A DNA stretch of 64,000 nt from Marinobacter sp. BW6 (GTDB lineage Bacteria > Pseudomonadota > Gammaproteobacteria > Pseudomonadales > Oleiphilaceae), in the NCBI RefSeq assembly GCF_008107725.1, contig NZ_VIRN01000083.1, positions 1 to 64,000 on the forward strand, written 5' to 3'. Position 1 is the stretch's first letter; every line of letters begins with the position of its first letter. Under the pieces are notes generated by a model. The model searched no databases. It was not told where the DNA came from and saw only the letters and a list, made by a program, of their open reading frames with translations. Below, piece by piece: positions 7,734 through 16,284 of this stretch. The position numbers and the translations under genes were made by a program.

Positions 7734-9053
7734 ATGTCTGGATTCAATCCTGCTTATGTTCTGGTGCTACTCGCATTTAGCTTTCCAGGTGCATGTGCAA
7801 GCACCCAGGCCGCCGCCCCCCTGAGCGCTGAAGCATCTGACCCTGAAACGCTGCAATGGATGACCGGATTTCCACCGCCAGACGACAAGCTGATCGCCCA
7901 GCCGCAAAGCAATTATTTCAGCTTCCCGAAGCTACGCTGGACGGTGTGCCACATCCGGGAACTGCTGCCTACCATCCAGGTTAGCCGGGGCATCGGTACA
8001 CCTGATGCTCTGCCCCATGCACTGGATGATGGGATCAACAGCATTTCATTCACGCCTCTAGGTAGCGACACGCCCATGGGCTGGCAGGAATCTCTGGCCG
8101 CCAACTACACCGACGGGCTACTGATTCTGCATAATGGCAAAATCGTGTACGAATTTTACAGCGGCTGCCTGAACGAAACCGGCAAACACGCTGCCATGTC
8201 GATGACTAAGTCGCTTACGGGTTTATTGGCTGAGATCCTGGTAGCCGAAGGCAAACTGGATGATCACGCCAAAGTAGCCAGCATCGTTCCTGAGCTGGCT
8301 GACAGCGCCTTCGGAAGTGCCACGGTGCGACAGGTAATGGACATGACCACCGCGCTGGATTACAGCGAAAATTACGCCGACCCCAACGCCGATATCTGGC
8401 AGTACTCGGCTGCCGCCAGCCCCTTGCCCAAACCTTCCGATTACAACGGGCCTGATGGCTATTTCGAGTACCTGCAAACGGTGGAGCAAGCCGGCGAACA
8501 TGGTCTGGCCTTTGGCTACCGCACCATCAACACGGATGCCCTGGGTTGGGTTATCTCCCGTGTGAGCGGTCAGAGCGTAGCTAATATGCTATCAGAACGC
8601 CTGTGGCAGCCACTCGGCACCGAACAGGACGCCTATATGACTGTCGATGGTAAAGGCACACCCTTCGCCGGTGGCGGCCTGAGTGCCGGCCTCAGAGACC
8701 TTGGCCGCGTTGGCCAGCTGATGCTTGAAAAGGGTCACTACGACGGCCACCAACTGTTCCCGGAAGCCGTGGTGGATAACATACAGGCTGGTGGCGACAA
8801 AACTGCCTTTGCCAAAGCGGGTTACACCACCCTCCCCGGCGGCAGCTATCGCAGCATGTGGTGGAACTTCCACAACGCCCACGGTGCTTACGCAGCAAGG
8901 GGCGTGCACGGCCAGACCATCTACATAGATCCCACCGCGAACATGGTTTTGGTACGCTTTGCCTCCTTTCCCAACGCCAGCAACAGTAATATAGACCCGA
9001 CTTCTCTGCCTGCCTATCAGGCTGTGGCGGAGTATCTAATGGAAAGCGATTGA
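7734..9053 (+). CDS. Serine hydrolase, class C beta-lactamase-like fold
   Basis: This 439-residue protein has a signal peptide (S-F-P-G-A-C-A-S). A cysteine in the S-F-P-G-A-C context could make it a lipoprotein, but the lipobox is weak. The catalytic motifs are S-M-T-K (S-x-x-K) in the helix after the S-G-C-L-N segment, Y-R-T-I-N-T-D (Y-x-N type), and V-H-G-Q-T-I-Y-I-D at the third motif position. This pattern matches 6-aminohexanoate-dimer hydrolase/EstB-like enzymes. It is a second, longer member of the fold already seen at 5358-6356. An SDR ends 22 bases upstream. Confidence 0.82.
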   Translation: MSGFNPAYVLVLLAFSFPGACASTQAAAPLSAEASDPETLQWMTGFPPPDDKLIAQPQSNYFSFPKLRWTVCHIRELLPTIQVSRGIGTPDALPHALDDGINSISFTPLGSDTPMGWQESLAANYTDGLLILHNGKIVYEFYSGCLNETGKHAAMSMTKSLTGLLAEILVAEGKLDDHAKVASIVPELADSAFGSATVRQVMDMTTALDYSENYADPNADIWQYSAAASPLPKPSDYNGPDGYFEYLQTVEQAGEHGLAFGYRTINTDALGWVISRVSGQSVANMLSERLWQPLGTEQDAYMTVDGKGTPFAGGGLSAGLRDLGRVGQLMLEKGHYDGHQLFPEAVVDNIQAGGDKTAFAKAGYTTLPGGSYRSMWWNFHNAHGAYAARGVHGQTIYIDPTANMVLVRFASFPNASNSNIDPTSLPAYQAVAEYLMESD

Positions 9054-9084
9054 GGCAACCTTTGGCTCGTACGGAATCTTTTAC

Positions 9085-9480
9085 ATGATCAAGTCCACCG
9101 CCCTGGCCACACTGCTTTTCGTGTTGGTGGCCTTTCTCGGCTTTCAGTACTACATCACCTCAGTCCCAGATCTCGCAGAGCCGGTTTCTGTAGAGGAAAC
9201 CCGTTTTATCGAACGGGACAACTCGCTGCTGGTAACGCTCCGGGGCAATGAAGGTCGCCAATTCACCCTCGGCTTGCGGGGAGACATAGAGAACAAACCG
9301 AAAGAAACCGCCCTGTTTTTTATCAGCAATCCGGAGCTAGTGCCCTATGTCTACTGGCCAGGACTTCGCAGCAACGATGAGAAGCGGGTGCTGGAATTAC
9401 TTGAGGATGTGATAGAAAGAGAGGCGCAGGACGAGGCGGCCATATCGCGGATTTATGAGGTTCTGAAGAACCGGAACTGA
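9085..9480 (+). CDS. Hypothetical membrane-anchored protein
   Basis: This 131-residue protein of no family I recognise has one N-terminal hydrophobic segment (about residues 5-24) that is an uncleaved anchor or signal peptide. The soluble part has strand-like repeats (V-E-E-T-R-F-I-E-R, L-L-V-T-L-R-G) and an acidic C-terminal helix (L-E-L-L-E-D-V-I-E-R-E-A). It starts 31 bases after the serine hydrolase and may share its transcript. Two hairpins follow, the second (9570-9592) being a good terminator. Confidence 0.6.
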   Translation: MIKSTALATLLFVLVAFLGFQYYITSVPDLAEPVSVEETRFIERDNSLLVTLRGNEGRQFTLGLRGDIENKPKETALFFISNPELVPYVYWPGLRSNDEKRVLELLEDVIEREAQDEAAISRIYEVLKNRN

Positions 9481-9569
9481 CTCTGTCAGTTTTGGACCAG
9501 AAGAATGCAATACCGTCTTGGGACTGGAAAAATGGCTGGGGAAGCGGGTCCAAGAACTCCCCCAACCAG

Positions 9570-9592
9570 CGCCACGCCTGTGGCGACTTTTT
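9570..9592 (+). terminator. Factor-independent terminator
   Basis: A perfect stem cgccac/gtggcg (9570-9575, 9580-9585) has a four-base loop and is followed by acttttt on the plus strand. A weaker stem (aactgac/gtcagtt, about 9474-9490) lies just before it over the end of the 131-residue gene. It ends the plus-strand cluster and abuts the stop of the convergent ABC ATPase. Confidence 0.75.
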
Positions 9593-10313
9593 AGCGCACC
9601 TTGGAAAGGAATTTCTGGGTGAGCGGGTTTTGCGGATCGGTAATCACCTGCCTGGCTTCACCAATCTCGGCAATCACACCCTGATGGAAATAGGCCACGC
9701 GATCGGAGACATCCCGTGCGAATCCCATTTCATGGGTCACACAGATCATGGTCATCCCCTCTTCCGCCAACAGGCGCAGGGTGTCCAGAACCTCGCCGAC
9801 CAGCTCAGGGTCGAGCGCAGAGGTCACCTCATCAAGCAGCATGTAGTCGGGCTTCATGGCCAGGGCACGGGCAATCGCCAGGCGCTGCTGCTGGCCGCCG
9901 GACATCTTGGTGGGGTAAACGTCGAACTTGTCACCCAGACCAACATGCTCCAGTTCCTTTTTGGCGATTTCAATCGCCTCTTCCTTGCTCATTTTCTTCA
10001 CAATTCTGGGGGCAAGCGCCGCGTTCTCCAGCACCGTCATGTGGGGAAAGGAGTTCCACTGCTGGAAGACCATGCCCAGTTTTTGGCGCAGCTTGTCCTT
10101 GTTGGTGCCTTTGGCATGGACATCCACATCATCAACGAGGATCTTGCCCTTGTTGATAGGCTCAATGGCATTGATGCAATACAGGAGAGTCGACTTGCCA
10201 CTGCCGGAGCCCCCGATAACGCTCACGACCTCGCCTTTCTTTACATCCAGGCTGACGCCTTTCAGTACTTCAAGATCGCCGAAGGATTTATGGACATTCT
10301 GTACGCTGATCAT
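9591..10313 (-). CDS. Polar amino-acid ABC transporter ATPase (GlnQ/HisP type)
   Basis: This 240-residue ATPase has Walker A G-G-S-G-S-G-K-S-T, Q-loop V-F-Q-Q-W-N, signature M-S-G-G-Q-Q-Q-R, Walker B Y-M-L-L-D-E and switch H-E-M-G-F-A. The last feature, with the F-P-H-M-T-V-L-E-N segment, is typical of the amino-acid (HAAT/PAAT) group. It powers uptake through the two permeases encoded upstream. Its ATG overlaps the upstream permease stop by four bases (ATGA), so translation is coupled. It is the last gene of the operon. Confidence 0.95.
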   Translation of the reverse strand: MISVQNVHKSFGDLEVLKGVSLDVKKGEVVSVIGGSGSGKSTLLYCINAIEPINKGKILVDDVDVHAKGTNKDKLRQKLGMVFQQWNSFPHMTVLENAALAPRIVKKMSKEEAIEIAKKELEHVGLGDKFDVYPTKMSGGQQQRLAIARALAMKPDYMLLDEVTSALDPELVGEVLDTLRLLAEEGMTMICVTHEMGFARDVSDRVAYFHQGVIAEIGEARQVITDPQNPLTQKFLSKVR

Positions 10314-10963
10314 ATTGCCATTTTCCTCTCAACATACCGGCCGTAGTGGGACAGCGGGTACGAAATAATGAAGTAAAAGATACCAACACCGATCAGGATC
10401 TCGAGCGGTTGCTGGGTTCTTGAAATCAGTTGCTCCGACGTTCGCAGCAATTCCATGTAACCGATGACCGAGACCAGGGCCGAGTCCTTGATTACACTGA
10501 GTGCAACACCCAGCCACGAGGGGAACACGGCACGCAAACCAATCGGTAACCGAATGTGGTAGATGGTTTGCCATTTGGTCATACCCAGTGAGCGCGCTGC
10601 CGTCTGCATTGAGGGGCTGACACTCTCAAAGCCACTGCGGAATACCTCGCTCATGAAGGCCATGGTATACAGCGAAAGCACAATGGAGCCCGCAACAAAC
10701 GGAGCCAATGGATTCCCCATCGCACCGACAAAGGTGGAGAACAGGATAAGCTGAATGATCAGGGGAACACTTCTGAGCACGTCAAGCACGCTACCAAAAA
10801 GAACGTTGACGGCCTTGTTGCTCTCGGCACGGAGAAAACCGACGATCAAACCCAGGAGAGTGCCCACCACGATGGCGACAACGGAGATGATGACGGTATT
10901 CCAGACGCCGGTCAGGATTAGACCGCTATCGCTCCAGGACAAGGGAGTAAATAAAGAATTCAT
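10310..10963 (-). CDS. Amino-acid ABC transporter permease, subunit 2
   Basis: This 217-residue inner-membrane permease is of the HisM/HisQ type. It has several hydrophobic helices (G-V-W-N-T-V-I-I-S-V-V-A-I start) and a cytoplasmic EAA-type loop A-A-R-S-L-G-M-T-K-W-Q-T-I-Y-H-I-R-L-P that contacts the ATPase. R-S-V-P-L-I-I-Q at helix 2 is the usual family feature. Start and stop overlap both neighbours by three or four bases (ATGA), so the three genes form a tight unit. Confidence 0.93.
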   Translation of the reverse strand: MNSLFTPLSWSDSGLILTGVWNTVIISVVAIVVGTLLGLIVGFLRAESNKAVNVLFGSVLDVLRSVPLIIQLILFSTFVGAMGNPLAPFVAGSIVLSLYTMAFMSEVFRSGFESVSPSMQTAARSLGMTKWQTIYHIRLPIGLRAVFPSWLGVALSVIKDSALVSVIGYMELLRTSEQLISRTQQPLEILIGVGIFYFIISYPLSHYGRYVERKMAI

Positions 10964-11628
10964 CAGATTTCCCCCTTGAACAGTCGACGCGCAAGCAGTG
11001 ATGAGCCGAACAACACCAGTTTGGTGATGATGAAGTACATAACAGCCGCCACAATGAAGAACTCAAGCGTTCTGAACGACAGCGACTGTAACCGCTGTGT
11101 CGTACCGGACAATTCACTCATGCCCACCAGAATCCCCAGAGAGCTCATCAGAATCGACCAGACGAACTGGTTGGTCATCGGGTGGTAGATGCGTCTCAGC
11201 ATCTGCGGGAGGATGATATACCGGTAGCTCTGGATGCTCGTCATGCCCAGGGATTTGGAGGCACTGTACTGGGTGCTCGGAATCGACTGGAACCCACCTC
11301 GGAAGGTCTCGGTCAGGTAACCGGCGTTAATGAAGACCAGTGCACTCAGTACCGCCAAATAGGGGCTGAGATGGATGCCAAACGCTCCAAGGCCGAAATA
11401 GGCCATGTAGATCTGGAACAGGGCTGGCGTATTTCGGGCGATCTCGACCCAGACCGTAGCGACCTGGCTGAAGAACTTTGTATTGTTCATTTTGGCGATC
11501 GCCAACAGTATTGCGATCACAACGCCCAGAAGCATCGCCAGAACGGACACGTGCAGGGTAACGAAGGCACCGTTCAGCAGCTGGGGCATGTTCTGGAACA
11601 CAACGTTCCAGTGAAATTCGTAGTCCAT
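10963..11628 (-). CDS. Amino-acid ABC transporter permease, subunit 1
   Basis: This 221-residue permease pairs with the next one to form the membrane channel. Features are an N-terminal L-L-N-G-A-F-V-T-L-H-V-S helix, A-R-N-T-P-A-L-F-Q in place of the usual R-x-x-P, and the EAA loop A-S-K-S-L-G-M-T-S-I-Q-S-Y-R-Y-I-I-L-P-Q. It begins 153 bases after the binding-protein stop. That gap holds two hairpins that may lower permease expression relative to the binding protein. Confidence 0.93.
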   Translation of the reverse strand: MDYEFHWNVVFQNMPQLLNGAFVTLHVSVLAMLLGVVIAILLAIAKMNNTKFFSQVATVWVEIARNTPALFQIYMAYFGLGAFGIHLSPYLAVLSALVFINAGYLTETFRGGFQSIPSTQYSASKSLGMTSIQSYRYIILPQMLRRIYHPMTNQFVWSILMSSLGILVGMSELSGTTQRLQSLSFRTLEFFIVAAVMYFIITKLVLFGSSLLARRLFKGEI

Positions 11629-11663
11629 ACCTTGGCCATTTTATGAATGGTAGGAAACTCGAC

Positions 11664-11771
11664 CACAGCCCTTTTACCGGGGCTGTGATCAGAATTTTAG
11701 GTCAGGACACCGCTGGGTGAGAGCCCGACCCGTGAACCAATGCAATGACGGCCGCCTGTTTGGCGGCCGTC
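11664..11771 (-). other. Two hairpins between binding protein and permease genes
   Basis: Read on the minus strand, the first is a perfect 10-bp G/C stem (11747-11756 with 11762-11771, five-base loop). The second is an 8-bp stem (11664-11671 with 11680-11687). Neither is followed by a U-run, so full termination is not expected. Such structures after binding-protein genes are known to protect the upstream message from 3' decay and partly attenuate the downstream genes. Confidence 0.7.
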
Positions 11772-11781
11772 GGCTCGGCGC

Positions 11782-12600
11782 TTACTTGTTGTCCCTGAGG
11801 GACTGGATCAGATCTGCCGGCGCATCGGTACCGAAGTGCTTGTTGTACGCTTCGTTCATGTTGCCATCGCGAATCTGACGCACCAGGAACAGGTTCAGGT
11901 AGTTGATCCAGGCAACCTCATCACGCTTGGCGATGATGCCCACTACGTCGTCGTAGTTGGGAACGTAGGGACCGGCCTCAAAATCTTCGAACTCTTCGCT
12001 ACGCAGTTTGGTCGCGATGTTCGTGTTGGTTGAGATGATTGCGTCGACCTTGCCCTGGTAAAGACCCAGGTACGCATCGTTCTCGGATTTGAAGGAGGTG
12101 TAGTTGTCCTTGCCCCAGCCCTGCTGCTCGGCATAGGCGAGGTATTCGGTTTCGTAAGTGGTGCCGAGTGCCGCACCGACTTTCAGATCCTTCAGGTCAT
12201 CGAAGGATTCAATGTTCTTGTCCTCGTTGGCGATTACCTGGAATTTGAACACAAAGTACGGATAGGTGAAGCCAACGGTCTTGGCGCGCTCAAGTGTATC
12301 GGAGGTAGAACCGATAACCACGTCGGTCTTGCCAGAGACCAGGGAGGGGATCCGCTCGCCCCAGGTCAGGTTGAGAACGTTGACGTCTACGCCGAGCGCT
12401 TCGCCCAGATCGTTACAGTAATCGACGTCGAAGCCGGCCGCCTCGTTGTTCTCGTCAAAATATCCCATTGGTGGGAAATCCAGAACCACGCCACAGTTCA
12501 GAGTGCCACGTTGAATCACGGTGTCCAGCTGATCGGCTGTCGCGCTTACGGAGGTTACCGCAGCACAAGCGAATACAAGCGGTGCTAGTTTGCGAATCAT
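11782..12600 (-). CDS. Amino-acid ABC transporter periplasmic binding protein
   Basis: This 272-residue exported protein has a signal peptide (M-I-R-K-L-A-P-L-V, cleavage after S-A-T-A) and then the family-3 solute-binding fold. It opens with G-T-L-N-C-G-V-V-L-D-F-P-P-M-G-Y and G-F-D-V-D-Y-C-N-D-L-G-E-A-L-G, with the W-G-E-R-I-P-S-L-V-S-G-K-T-D segment and L-G-T-T-Y-E in the hinge. The ATG at 12600 begins the signal peptide; an upstream extension to 12681 is not credible. It feeds the permease/ATPase encoded downstream. The ligand is a polar or acidic amino acid by family. Confidence 0.93.
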   Translation of the reverse strand: MIRKLAPLVFACAAVTSVSATADQLDTVIQRGTLNCGVVLDFPPMGYFDENNEAAGFDVDYCNDLGEALGVDVNVLNLTWGERIPSLVSGKTDVVIGSTSDTLERAKTVGFTYPYFVFKFQVIANEDKNIESFDDLKDLKVGAALGTTYETEYLAYAEQQGWGKDNYTSFKSENDAYLGLYQGKVDAIISTNTNIATKLRSEEFEDFEAGPYVPNYDDVVGIIAKRDEVAWINYLNLFLVRQIRDGNMNEAYNKHFGTDAPADLIQSLRDNK

Positions 12601-12908
12601 AGTTATTCTCTCTTTTTCTTTCGTGGGCGAAAAGTGTGTGTCCGTTATGCCTACACAACACGAGTTATGTGCAAAAAGCATACGTAAAAATACTACCGTA
12701 GATTATTTAGTGAAAATTTTTGAAATTTGCCATTTGGTAGGCAATTTTCCTTAATTTCCTCAATATAACGGGATTTTTTGGGCCTGCAACTCGTGTGCTG
12801 GCCACAAAATGAACAAACATTCTTTTTTCGTAATCTTAAGTGTTTAATTTAAATGATTTTTCCACCTCCTCTTTATAAAAGACGAATTTATTACGACAGC
12901 AGGGCTTT
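12601..12908. other. AT-rich intergenic region with the transporter operon promoter
   Basis: This 308-base gene-free stretch is much richer in A/T than its surroundings. It must hold the promoter of the minus-strand amino-acid transporter operon and the 3' end of the FtsX-type permease transcript. A short inverted repeat ttgcc/ggcaa (near 12727-12744) and TTGCAC-like hexamers are visible, but I cannot single out a convincing -10/-35 pair. No small ORF with a ribosome site is seen. Confidence 0.5.
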
Positions 12909-15476
12909 TTAACTGTCTCTGAGCAACACCGCGGGGTTTAACCGCATTGCCCTGAGCATGGGCAGGAGTCCACCCAGCAGCGCCAGCGAGCTGACACCGC
13001 CGGCAATCACCGCCCCAACCCACCATAAATCGCCTGCCGGCAGCTTTAAGGCGAGGTCAGCCACAGGTAAAGCAATTAGCGCACCAAGCGCCGTCGCGAA
13101 AACCGTTGCCAGAAAGGTCAGCAAGCCGGTTTCCAGCAGCATGGATTGGCGGATGGCCGAGTGACGGGCGCCAAGGCAGTGCAGCAGGTTGGCTTCGTAG
13201 AGCTGCCGCCTGCGGCTGACACTGACCACACTGGACAATACAAGCAGGCTGGCGAGGAGACTTACCGATGCTACAGCAGCCAGGCCAGCGGCGGCCTTGT
13301 TCAGCAGATCGCCGGCGGTTTCAAGCCAGTCAGCGGTGCGCAGCGTGATCACGTTGGGGATGTTCTGTGCCAGCCACTGCTGGGATTCTCTGGCGGCCTC
13401 ATCGCTTTGGTAGACCGCACCGACGTAAAGGCTGATCAGGTCGTCGAGTGCGCCCTGCTGCAATATACCCTCGAACCAGAATCGGGTCTGGAGCCCTTTT
13501 TGCCGGTAAATTGCACGGATTTCGACGTCGATGCTCTTATCCTGTGCAGTAAAGGTGAGCTGATCACCAATCCCCAGGCCCAGCTGATAGGCCTCCCGAT
13601 CCTCCATGGCCATGTATGCGGGCTCTCCCTCGGGAGCTGGTGATTCCCACCAGGTTCCTTCTATCAGTTCCAGGGCTTCGGGATTTCCCGAGAGATAGCT
13701 CAGTTTGTATTCATCCCCCATGGCTTCCCGCCGAGCTTCGGCATCATCGGCGAGAACCCTGGCAATTGGCTGCTGATTGATGGTATCCAGGCGGGAACGG
13801 ACCATCGGAAGCAGCTCAACGCGACTGGAAGCATCCAACGCTTCCAGGCCGGTTTGCAGCGGTTCCATCTGGTCCGGGAATACTTCATAGAGAATCAGCG
13901 CCGGTGATTGTTCCGGGATGGTGGTTTCCAGCGCCCTCAAGAGCGTTGTAACCATCAACGTGCATGCCACTACAAGAGTCAGTGCGGTGCCCAGTGACAG
14001 CAGCGTTGCCCGTAGCGGCGAATCCGGCCGGTGCAGATTGGCCAGGGCCAACCTCCGGGCAAACCTGCGGTCGGCAAAACCGCCATCTTCCAGAGCCTTG
14101 GCACCGCGGCGTAAAGCCTTGATCAAACCTTCCAGTAGGCCCCAGAGCAACGTAACCGCCAGCAGGAAGAGAAAGCCCAAGTGAGGCGATGGAAGCCAGA
14201 ACAGAGTAGCGCCGATGTAGACGGCCAGCAGCAGATAGCTGGCAATCCGCCAGCTGCGAGGCTCGTTTGGAGCCGCCTCAACCTGTCCCCGGAAAAGTCC
14301 GGCAGGCGCAGCAGCCAAGGCTCGAGCCAGTGCCGGCAGAGCAAACACGTAAGCAGTAAGAACAGCGAACAGCCAGCTCAGCAGCAAGGGAACCAACCAC
14401 AAGGACAACCAGCCTCCGGCCCCCTCGGGCCCCGCCAAAGCAAAGGCATCGCCCGCCAGGCTGATCGCCAGGGCGGAAAGCCCCAGCCCGATACCGCCGC
14501 CAATAAGCCCTGCAAGGCTGCCCAATACGCCAATCTGCAGCAGGTATATGCCGACAAGCGGTTTGCGGCGCAGACCAAGTGTTTGCAAGGTGGCAATCGT
14601 GCCCAGCTTTTCATCGAGGTAGGCGTGGATGCTGTTGGCAACGCCGAGACCACCAATGAACAGGGTGGTGAAAGCGATAAGGATGAGTGCCGTGGCAATC
14701 TGATCGAGCCGCTCGGAAATCCGTTCGCTGCGCTCGGCAAAGGTGGTGATTTCCCATCGCGCATCCGGGAATGCCTGCTCGAATTCCTCAAGCCAGGTGT
14801 CAAGATTCTGCTCGGTCTGCACCCGGTATTCGTAATCCACGCGGCTACCCGGGCGTATCAATCCGGTTGCCTCGACCGCCTGCTCAGAAATCATGATCGG
14901 CAGGCCTCGCCAATTGGCGTTCAGGCTCCGATCCGGTTGCTTTTCAATAAGACCGCTGATTCGAAAGGTGGCTGCGCCGATCTCGATCTGTTCGCCAACC
15001 GACTGGTCCAGGCGTTCTGCCAGCAACGGATCGATAATGGCGCCCCACTGCCCTTCTTTCTCGTCTGTAAGAGCACCCAGGGGTTCATCCGGAGTGAGCT
15101 CCAGCTCGCCATAGAGGGGATAGAGGGCATCCGGAACCAATATCTCAGCCCGAAAGAAGCCATCGCCGCCGCTCCCGCTGACAATGGTATCGAACTCCCG
15201 AACCAGCGAAATCTTGCCGGTAGTGCGGATCCATTCGAGCGCCTCATCGGGCAGAGGCTCGCTGGTATCGAGTTCCACATCGCCACCGAGCAGCGCACGG
15301 GTATCTGCCAGCAAACTTTGCTCGATCACCCTGTAAAGGCTGGCTGTGGCAGCCACAAGGGTGACGCCAAGAATCAGGCAGGCCAGGAAAATCTTCAATG
15401 CAGAGATACGTGAACGCAGATCGGTGATTGCAAATCTGAGCATCCAGAGCGGGTTGGCCGAGCGTTCAGGAGGCAT
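12909..15476 (-). CDS. FtsX-like ABC transporter permease (YbbP-like paralogue)
   Basis: This 855-residue protein has the double FtsX/MacB layout. One N-terminal TM helix (I-F-L-A-C-L-I-L-G-V-T-L-V) is followed by a large periplasmic domain, three TM helices (A-L-I-L-I-A-F-T-T-L-F-I-G-G-L-G-V-A-N-S), a second TM block near 420-520 and a second periplasmic domain. A final TM set ends in L-N-P-A-V-L-L-R. The start is taken at 15476, overlapping the ATPase stop by 11 bases, because the N-P-L-W segment before the helix looks conserved; an internal ATG at 15443 is possible. With the ATPase it likely exports or extracts a lipophilic molecule. It is distinct from the ybbP at 54484. Confidence 0.85.
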   Translation of the reverse strand: MPPERSANPLWMLRFAITDLRSRISALKIFLACLILGVTLVAATASLYRVIEQSLLADTRALLGGDVELDTSEPLPDEALEWIRTTGKISLVREFDTIVSGSGGDGFFRAEILVPDALYPLYGELELTPDEPLGALTDEKEGQWGAIIDPLLAERLDQSVGEQIEIGAATFRISGLIEKQPDRSLNANWRGLPIMISEQAVEATGLIRPGSRVDYEYRVQTEQNLDTWLEEFEQAFPDARWEITTFAERSERISERLDQIATALILIAFTTLFIGGLGVANSIHAYLDEKLGTIATLQTLGLRRKPLVGIYLLQIGVLGSLAGLIGGGIGLGLSALAISLAGDAFALAGPEGAGGWLSLWLVPLLLSWLFAVLTAYVFALPALARALAAAPAGLFRGQVEAAPNEPRSWRIASYLLLAVYIGATLFWLPSPHLGFLFLLAVTLLWGLLEGLIKALRRGAKALEDGGFADRRFARRLALANLHRPDSPLRATLLSLGTALTLVVACTLMVTTLLRALETTIPEQSPALILYEVFPDQMEPLQTGLEALDASSRVELLPMVRSRLDTINQQPIARVLADDAEARREAMGDEYKLSYLSGNPEALELIEGTWWESPAPEGEPAYMAMEDREAYQLGLGIGDQLTFTAQDKSIDVEIRAIYRQKGLQTRFWFEGILQQGALDDLISLYVGAVYQSDEAARESQQWLAQNIPNVITLRTADWLETAGDLLNKAAAGLAAVASVSLLASLLVLSSVVSVSRRRQLYEANLLHCLGARHSAIRQSMLLETGLLTFLATVFATALGALIALPVADLALKLPAGDLWWVGAVIAGGVSSLALLGGLLPMLRAMRLNPAVLLRDS

Positions 15477-16137
15477 AGAGACGCCCACCGTCCATGCGTA
15501 CCCTGTGCTGGCAACGCTCAGCAACGCGCTCGTCGTGGGTGACCAATACCAGCGTGGATTTGCTGTCTTTGTGCAGGTCGAACAGCAGGGACAGCACCTT
15601 CTCGCCGGTTTCGTGGTCCAGGTTGCCTGTGGGCTCATCCCCCAACAACAGACTTGGCTGATGAACCAGAGCCCTCGCGATCGCAACCCGTTGCTGCTCA
15701 CCACCAGAGAGCTGCCCCGGGTAATGCTGCAGCCGATGGCTGAGACCGACCGCCTGCAGCATGTCGAGAGCTCGTTCCCGCGGTCTTGCCTCGCCGGCGA
15801 TCTCAAGCGGCAGACTGACGTTTCCCAGCGCCGTAAGGCCCGGCAACAGGTGAAAGGACTGGAAAATAATGCCAAGGTGTTCACTTCGCCAGTCGGCCAG
15901 GGCATTGGCGTCCATATCGCCGAGGCGTTGATCGCCGACCAGAATCTCGCCGCTGGTCGGGCTCTGCAGTCCAGAGAGCAACAAAAGCAGGGACGTTTTC
16001 CCGCTGCCAGAGGGGCCTGTAATTGCCAGTGTTTCTCCCGGGGGCACCATGAGGGAGGCATTTTTGAGTACGGCGACCTTGCCGGACTCTGTGGGGTACT
16101 CGAGAAAAATGTCGGTCATTTCAACACTGGTGGACAC
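15466..16137 (-). CDS. ABC transporter ATPase (LolD/YbbA/MacB type)
   Basis: This 223-residue ATPase has Walker A G-P-S-G-S-G-K-T-S, Q-loop I-F-Q-S-F-H-L-L-P-G-L-T-A, signature L-S-G-G-E-Q-Q-R, Walker B L-L-L-G-D-E-P-T-G-N-L-D and switch H-D-E-R-V. The F-x-L-L-P and D-E-P-T-G-N-L-D forms are typical of ATPases that pair with FtsX-like permeases. Its end overlaps the permease start, so the two are one operon. The cargo is unknown. Confidence 0.93.
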   Translation of the reverse strand: MSTSVEMTDIFLEYPTESGKVAVLKNASLMVPPGETLAITGPSGSGKTSLLLLLSGLQSPTSGEILVGDQRLGDMDANALADWRSEHLGIIFQSFHLLPGLTALGNVSLPLEIAGEARPRERALDMLQAVGLSHRLQHYPGQLSGGEQQRVAIARALVHQPSLLLGDEPTGNLDHETGEKVLSLLFDLHKDSKSTLVLVTHDERVAERCQHRVRMDGGRLYAS

Positions 16138-16284
16138 TGGCGCTCCTCTGGTTTGATGAATTTCCTGTTGTGTTGCGTACTAGTAAATGATCGGCATCCG
16201 CATAAAGTTTAGAGTACGAACCCTTTTTAAGAGTGGCGCACTCACGTTTTTTGGCGCCTCCACGGAAAAACAGGAGTCCTCACC

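Noticed and set aside
5358..9053. The two serine hydrolases as antibiotic-resistance beta-lactamases
   Set aside because: Motif contexts match esterase/aminohexanoate-hydrolase-like members of the fold, with no regulator of the AmpR type beside them.
9492..10346. 284-codon plus-strand open frame over the ABC ATPase
   Set aside because: Antisense to a complete ATPase with all motifs; runs through the terminator at 9570-9592.
12782..12801. Possible sigma-54 promoter (minus strand) before the amino-acid transporter operon
   Set aside because: TGGC and TTGC are present, but the spacing between the GG and GC doublets is 14 bases instead of the strict 10.
14181..15413. 410-codon plus-strand open frame antisense to the FtsX-like permease
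   Set aside because: Shadow frame; Gln/Ala/Gly-rich translation without domain logic.
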